Of a DNA stretch of 64,000 nt, positions 60,232 to 64,000 are shown one piece after another. Position 1 is the first letter of the stretch, and the number at the start of each line of letters is the position of its first letter. This DNA comes from Actimicrobium sp047621345. GTDB taxonomy: Bacteria; Pseudomonadota; Gammaproteobacteria; Burkholderiales; Burkholderiaceae_D. The DNA is taken from positions 39,017-103,016 of the forward strand of contig JBLHLW010000004.1 in assembly GCA_047621345.1 (NCBI GenBank), written 5' to 3'. Under the pieces are notes generated by a model, which was not told the DNA's origin, made no database searches, and worked only from the letters and a program-made list of their open reading frames with translations. Position numbers and translations under genes: made by a program.

Positions 60232-62877
60232 ATGAGTATCCGTAATCTGCAAGCCCTGTTCAACCCGACTTGCGTGGCGCTGATCGGTGCAACCAACCGT
60301 CCCGGCAGCATCGGCGCAGCGGTCCTGCACAATCTGGTGACCGGTGGATTTGCCGGCCGGATTCTTCCGGTCAATCCCAAGCATCAGATCCTGAGCGGCA
60401 TGATCGTCTGGCACGACGTCGCCAGCCTGCCCGTGGTGCCCGACCTGGCCATCATCTGCACGCCGCCGGACACACTGCCCGGACTCATCGCAGCGCTCGG
60501 CGAGCGTGGCTGCAAGGCCGCTGTCGTGATGACGGCCGTCACCAGCGCGCAGCGCGAGGCGATGCTGCTGGCCGCCAAACCGCATCTACTGCGCATACTT
60601 GGCGGTATCAGCGCCGGCTTGCTGGTACCGGCAATTGGCCTCAACGCCAGCTTTTCATACGGGCCGGCCCTGCCCGGCAAATTGGCTTTCGTCTCGCAAT
60701 CGGGCGGACTGATGAATGGCGTGCTGGATTGGGCGACCACGCGTGGTCTCGGCTTCTCGAAGTTCATTTCGCTGGGAGAGAGCGCCGACGTCGATTTTGG
60801 CGACTTGCTCGACTTTCTCGCCGGCGATCCGGCCACGCACGCCATCCTGCTGTTTCTGGAAGATGTCCGGCTGGCGCGCAAATTCATGTCAGCCGCTCGC
60901 AGCGCCGCGCGCGGCAAACCCATCCTCGTGATCAAAGCCGGCCGCTCAGGTGAAGGCGTACGCAGTGCCGCGTCTCATACCGGCGTGCTGGTCAGTCCAG
61001 ACAGTATCTATGACGCCGCTATCCGCCGCGCTGGCATGCTGCGAGTGGATTCGACTGAAGCCCTATTCGGTGCGGTTGAAACACTGGCGCGTGCCAAGCT
61101 GATGCATGGCGAACGCCTGACGATTCTGACCAATGGCGGGGGTCCCGGCATCATGGCCAACGATGCGCTGCTGCGCCGACAAGGCACGCTGGCCTCGCTG
61201 ACCGCAAAAACGATCACGCAGTTGGAGACACTATTGCCGTCCACGTGGTCAGGATCGAATCCGGTCGATCTCGGCGGTGATGCGCCGGTCGAACGCTATC
61301 GAGCTGCGCTGGCTGGCTTGCTCGAGGATGCCAATTCCGATGCCATCCTGTTCATCCATGCACCCGGCGCCCTGGTGGCCAGCGCCGATGTCGCTCGTGC
61401 GCTGGTGCCGCTGGTGAAACAGTCGTCGCGCAATGTGCTGACTTGCTGGCTGGGCGGTGCGGCGGTCGCGGAAGCGCGCCAACTCTGTTCGGCCGCCGGC
61501 ATTGCTACGTACGACACGCCCGAAGAAGCCGTGCGCGGCTTCATGCAGATCATCGATTTTCGGCATAACCAGCAATTGCTGATGCAGGTACCTCCCGCGC
61601 TACCCGAACGCGGTACCAACGAGCGTGTGCACGCTCAGGCGCTGGTGCGTGCTGCACTGGCCGAAGGCCGCACGCTGCTCTCCGAACCCGAAACTAAAAC
61701 CGTGTTGGCCGCCTACGGCATCCCGGTGGTCGAAACCAGCACCGCTACCAACATTGATGAAGCAGTCTTGCAGGCACAACGGATCGGTTTTCCGGTGGCC
61801 ATCAAAATTCTGTCGCCACAGATCTGGCACAAATCCGATGTCGGCGGCGTCGCGCTCGACCTCGATGATGCCAGCGCCGTGCGTCACGCAGCCAATGCCA
61901 TGCACAAGCGTCTGTGTGAACTGCAGCCCGATGCCCAATTGCAGGGCTTCGCGGTACAGGCAATGGCGCGCCGGCCGCAGGCACATGAATTGATTGTCGG
62001 TGTCAGCACCGATCCGGTATTCGGCCCGATCATTCTGTTCGGTCAGGGCGGCATCGCCGTCGAGGTCGTCGATGACCATGCGGTTGGTCTACCTCCACTG
62101 AACTCGGTGCTGGCGGGCGACATGATTGCGCGCACGCGTATCGCACGTCTGCTGGCCGGCTACCGCAACCGTCCAGCCGCTGACATTGACGCCATTAGCC
62201 GCACTTTGGTCCAGATTTCCAATCTGGTCGAAGACTTGCCGGAACTGGTCGAACTCGACATCAATCCGCTGCTGGCCGACCGCCACGGCGTCATTGCTCT
62301 CGATGCGCGCATGCGCATCGCCACGCCGCAACGTACGTCACGGCTGGCGATCCGGCCTTACCCGCAATCGCTGGAACAGATCACTGACTGGCATGGCGAA
62401 GCGCTGACCATTCGTCCGATCAAACCCGAGGATGGCGAAGCGCATGTAATTTTTTTCAATCAGCTCAATCCCGACGATGTGCGCTACCGCGCGTTCTCCA
62501 GCATTCGCCAGTTGCAAGAACCGCAGGTTGCCAGGCTGACGCAAATCGACTATGACCGCGAAATGGCCTTCATCGCCACGCGCATCGGAGCCAATGGCCA
62601 GCGCGAAACACTCGGCGTCGTCCGCGCCGTGGCCGATGCAGATAACCACGAAGCCGAATTTGCCATCATCGTGCGCTCCGACATGAAAGGCCGCGGCCTC
62701 GGCCGCCTATTGATGCAACGCCTGATCGATTACTGCCGCAGTCGCGGCACCCATTTCATCATTGGCGAAACCATGTCCGACAACCGGGGCTTGCTGACAT
62801 TGACACAAAAGCTCGGCTTCATTGCCAAGCCGGTAGTGGGTGAGCACATCATGTCGCTGTGCCTCGACCTCGGCTGA
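60232..62877 (+). CDS. Acyl-CoA synthetase-like/GNAT protein acetyltransferase (Pat-like)
   Basis: An 881-residue multidomain protein. Domains in order: CoA-binding (about 1-130; VALIGATNRPGSIGAAVLHN), succinyl-CoA-ligase-like (about 145-440; FVSQSGGLMNGVLDWATTRG, LTNGGGPGIMANDALL), ATP-grasp (about 480-700; AIKILSPQIWHKSDVGGVAL, FGPIILFGQGGIAVEVVDD, ELDINPLLADRHG) and GNAT (about 715-875; MKGRGLGRLLMQRLIDYCR). Pat proteins acetylate and inactivate acetyl-CoA synthetase and other lysines. The ATG at 60232 gives the normal N-terminus. Confidence 0.92.
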   Translation: MSIRNLQALFNPTCVALIGATNRPGSIGAAVLHNLVTGGFAGRILPVNPKHQILSGMIVWHDVASLPVVPDLAIICTPPDTLPGLIAALGERGCKAAVVMTAVTSAQREAMLLAAKPHLLRILGGISAGLLVPAIGLNASFSYGPALPGKLAFVSQSGGLMNGVLDWATTRGLGFSKFISLGESADVDFGDLLDFLAGDPATHAILLFLEDVRLARKFMSAARSAARGKPILVIKAGRSGEGVRSAASHTGVLVSPDSIYDAAIRRAGMLRVDSTEALFGAVETLARAKLMHGERLTILTNGGGPGIMANDALLRRQGTLASLTAKTITQLETLLPSTWSGSNPVDLGGDAPVERYRAALAGLLEDANSDAILFIHAPGALVASADVARALVPLVKQSSRNVLTCWLGGAAVAEARQLCSAAGIATYDTPEEAVRGFMQIIDFRHNQQLLMQVPPALPERGTNERVHAQALVRAALAEGRTLLSEPETKTVLAAYGIPVVETSTATNIDEAVLQAQRIGFPVAIKILSPQIWHKSDVGGVALDLDDASAVRHAANAMHKRLCELQPDAQLQGFAVQAMARRPQAHELIVGVSTDPVFGPIILFGQGGIAVEVVDDHAVGLPPLNSVLAGDMIARTRIARLLAGYRNRPAADIDAISRTLVQISNLVEDLPELVELDINPLLADRHGVIALDARMRIATPQRTSRLAIRPYPQSLEQITDWHGEALTIRPIKPEDGEAHVIFFNQLNPDDVRYRAFSSIRQLQEPQVARLTQIDYDREMAFIATRIGANGQRETLGVVRAVADADNHEAEFAIIVRSDMKGRGLGRLLMQRLIDYCRSRGTHFIIGETMSDNRGLLTLTQKLGFIAKPVVGEHIMSLCLDLG

Positions 62878-62960
62878 GCAACCGGCTTTGTGCGCTCGCG
62901 CACAGACCCTGGCAGGTCATGCGCGCACAGTAATCGCTCCCCATTTTGAAAGGAAACACC

Positions 62961-63386
62961 ATGATCAAGAATGCATCAGCAGTCTGGCAAGGCGGTATCA
63001 AGGACGGTGGCGGTACGATTTCAACCGAAAGCGGCGTGCTCAAAGAAGCCCCGTACGGATTCAATGCCCGCTTCGAAGGCGGCAAAGGCACCAACCCCGA
63101 AGAACTGATCGGTGCGGCCCACGCAGGCTGTTTTTCGATGGCGCTGTCGCTAATGCTGGGCGACGCCGGCATGGTGGCCGAGCGTATCGATACCAAAGCG
63201 GCAGTCACGCTGGAAAAAATTGGCGACGGCTTTACCATCACCGCCAGTCATCTGACGGTAGTCGCCAAGATACCCGGTGCCGATGCCGCTCAATTTGCCG
63301 ATATCGCCGCCAAGGCCAAGGCCGGCTGTCCGGTATCGAAATTAATGACCGCGACCATTACGATGGATGCACGACTGGAAGGATAA
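62961..63386 (+). CDS. OsmC-family peroxiredoxin
   Basis: A 141-residue OsmC protein. The redox cysteines are Cys57 (AAHAGCFSMALS) and Cys123 (KAKAGCPVSKLM); Arg37 (FNARFEGGKGTNPEEL) and Glu48 complete the active site. It reduces organic hydroperoxides. The ATG at 62961 has AAAGGA upstream. Confidence 0.94.
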   Translation: MIKNASAVWQGGIKDGGGTISTESGVLKEAPYGFNARFEGGKGTNPEELIGAAHAGCFSMALSLMLGDAGMVAERIDTKAAVTLEKIGDGFTITASHLTVVAKIPGADAAQFADIAAKAKAGCPVSKLMTATITMDARLEG

Positions 63387-63487
63387 GTCCCTCAGTGAGC
63401 GCAGGGAGCGGAGCCCATCCGCCCCTGGCATAGCGGAGTAAAATACGGCTCCGATCGTGCACGCGATCCCACTTCATCCTCATCGTA

Positions 63488-63997
63488 ATGTCCGACACTC
63501 TCGACCAGCAAGACCTCCCCGACATCGATCCCGATGCCGACATCAATGAACCCCGCCTGTGGCGCAGCGTTGGCTGGACCGCCCGCGTCATCAAGAACGA
63601 TGACGACGAAGGCTGGGCCGTCGCCATGATCAAGGACGGCGAAGCCGAACCGGCGCTGATCGGCCCGTGGACCATGGGCCGCAACAAGAAAGATCCGAAG
63701 CCGCTCGATACGAATGCCTTTAATACGCTGGTCAAAACCGCCTCCGAAGTGCTGCGTCGTCACGAGCAGCAACTCCATGCGCAATTGCACAAGAGCGTGA
63801 TGGTCAGCACCGATAGCGCCGAATTCGAAGTCACGCTCGACATCGTGCCCGATGACGATGATCCGTACGCGATGCTCACCGCACGTGACGGTTACGGCGA
63901 ACAACTCGCCCAAGTGCGTGTTGCACCGAATTTCAAACTGACACGGGCCACCGCCAGCACCTGGATCGAGAACGACTTTCGCAAACCCAACCAGTAA
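63488..63997 (+). CDS. Conserved hypothetical protein
   Basis: A 169-residue acidic soluble protein. An acidic N-terminus (DQQDLPDIDPDADINEP) is followed by a beta-rich domain: WTARVIKNDDDEGWAVAMIK, GPWTMGRNKKDPKPLDTNAF and VTLDIVPDDDDPYAMLTARD. There is no signal peptide or membrane segment. I do not recognise a function. The gene ends just before the window edge. Confidence 0.8.
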   Translation: MSDTLDQQDLPDIDPDADINEPRLWRSVGWTARVIKNDDDEGWAVAMIKDGEAEPALIGPWTMGRNKKDPKPLDTNAFNTLVKTASEVLRRHEQQLHAQLHKSVMVSTDSAEFEVTLDIVPDDDDPYAMLTARDGYGEQLAQVRVAPNFKLTRATASTWIENDFRKPNQ

Positions 63998-64000
63998 GAG

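Noticed and set aside
63387..63487. Inverted GC-rich sequence GGAGCGGAGCCCATCCGCCCC as another REP copy
   Set aside because: It lacks the GTGGGCAC/GTGCCCAC core and is not similar enough to the other copies.

Overview
The window looks like a chromosomal segment of a betaproteobacterium in the Burkholderiales, most likely Oxalobacteraceae-like. This is inferred from a GC-rich background, the gene order fliC-flaG-fliD-fliS-fliT-fliK-flhB'-ycgR, a sigma-28 promoter at the flagellin gene, and an imp-type type VI secretion (T6SS) locus. No tRNA, rRNA, CRISPR array or intact insertion sequence was seen.

Region 1 (1-12.8 kb, minus strand): a partial GntP-type permease, then a probable seven-gene operon read leftward: OmpA-like lipid-free periplasmic protein, TPR-CHAT (caspase-like) protein, two-partner secretion transporter (TpsB), its large exoprotein (TpsA), a FecR-domain protein, a membrane haem-type sensor (DUF3365-HAMP) and a Ser/Thr kinase. 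It joins a surface or secreted beta-helix protein to an apparent protease and signalling proteins.

Region 2 (12.9-40.8 kb): a complete imp-like T6SS. It starts with the post-translational control pair ppkA-pppA on the plus strand. On the minus strand follow two blocks. The block tssA-tssB-tssC-hcp-tagJ-tssE-tssF-tssG-clpV lies behind a good -24/-12 (sigma-54) promoter. The block PAAR-vgrG-tagH-tssK-tssL-tssM-tagF lies behind a weaker sigma-54-like site. Between them sit two unrecognised proteins, one with a Cys-His-Asp arrangement typical of papain-like or transglutaminase-like enzymes, and a 49-codon ORF joined by an ATGA overlap. These are candidate effector or immunity genes. No tssJ lipoprotein gene is present.

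Region 3 (41-50.5 kb): one unrecognised plus-strand gene, then a visibly AT-rich island of small-molecule and sugar-modifying enzymes: two PhyH-type dioxygenases, a DegT/VioA-type aminotransferase, a WbqC protein, a methyltransferase, a NeuD/PglD-type acyltransferase and a beta-propeller glycosidase-like protein. It ends in a SEC-C/TPR/O-GlcNAc-transferase-like gene that faces away from fliC. With no flippase or polymerase gene present, it fits cytosolic flagellin glycosylation better than O-antigen synthesis.

Region 4 (50.5-58.2 kb): flagellin with tandem sigma-28-like promoters, then flaG, fliD, fliS, fliT, fliK-like, flhB C-terminal-like and ycgR.

Region 5 (58.2-64 kb): small hypothetical genes, a REP/BIME-like palindromic repeat array, an rlmI gene truncated next to that array, an acyl-CoA-synthetase/GNAT (Pat-like) protein, an OsmC protein and a conserved hypothetical. 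Related repeats also lie between pppA and tagF at 15.7 kb, where they supply the tagF stop codon.
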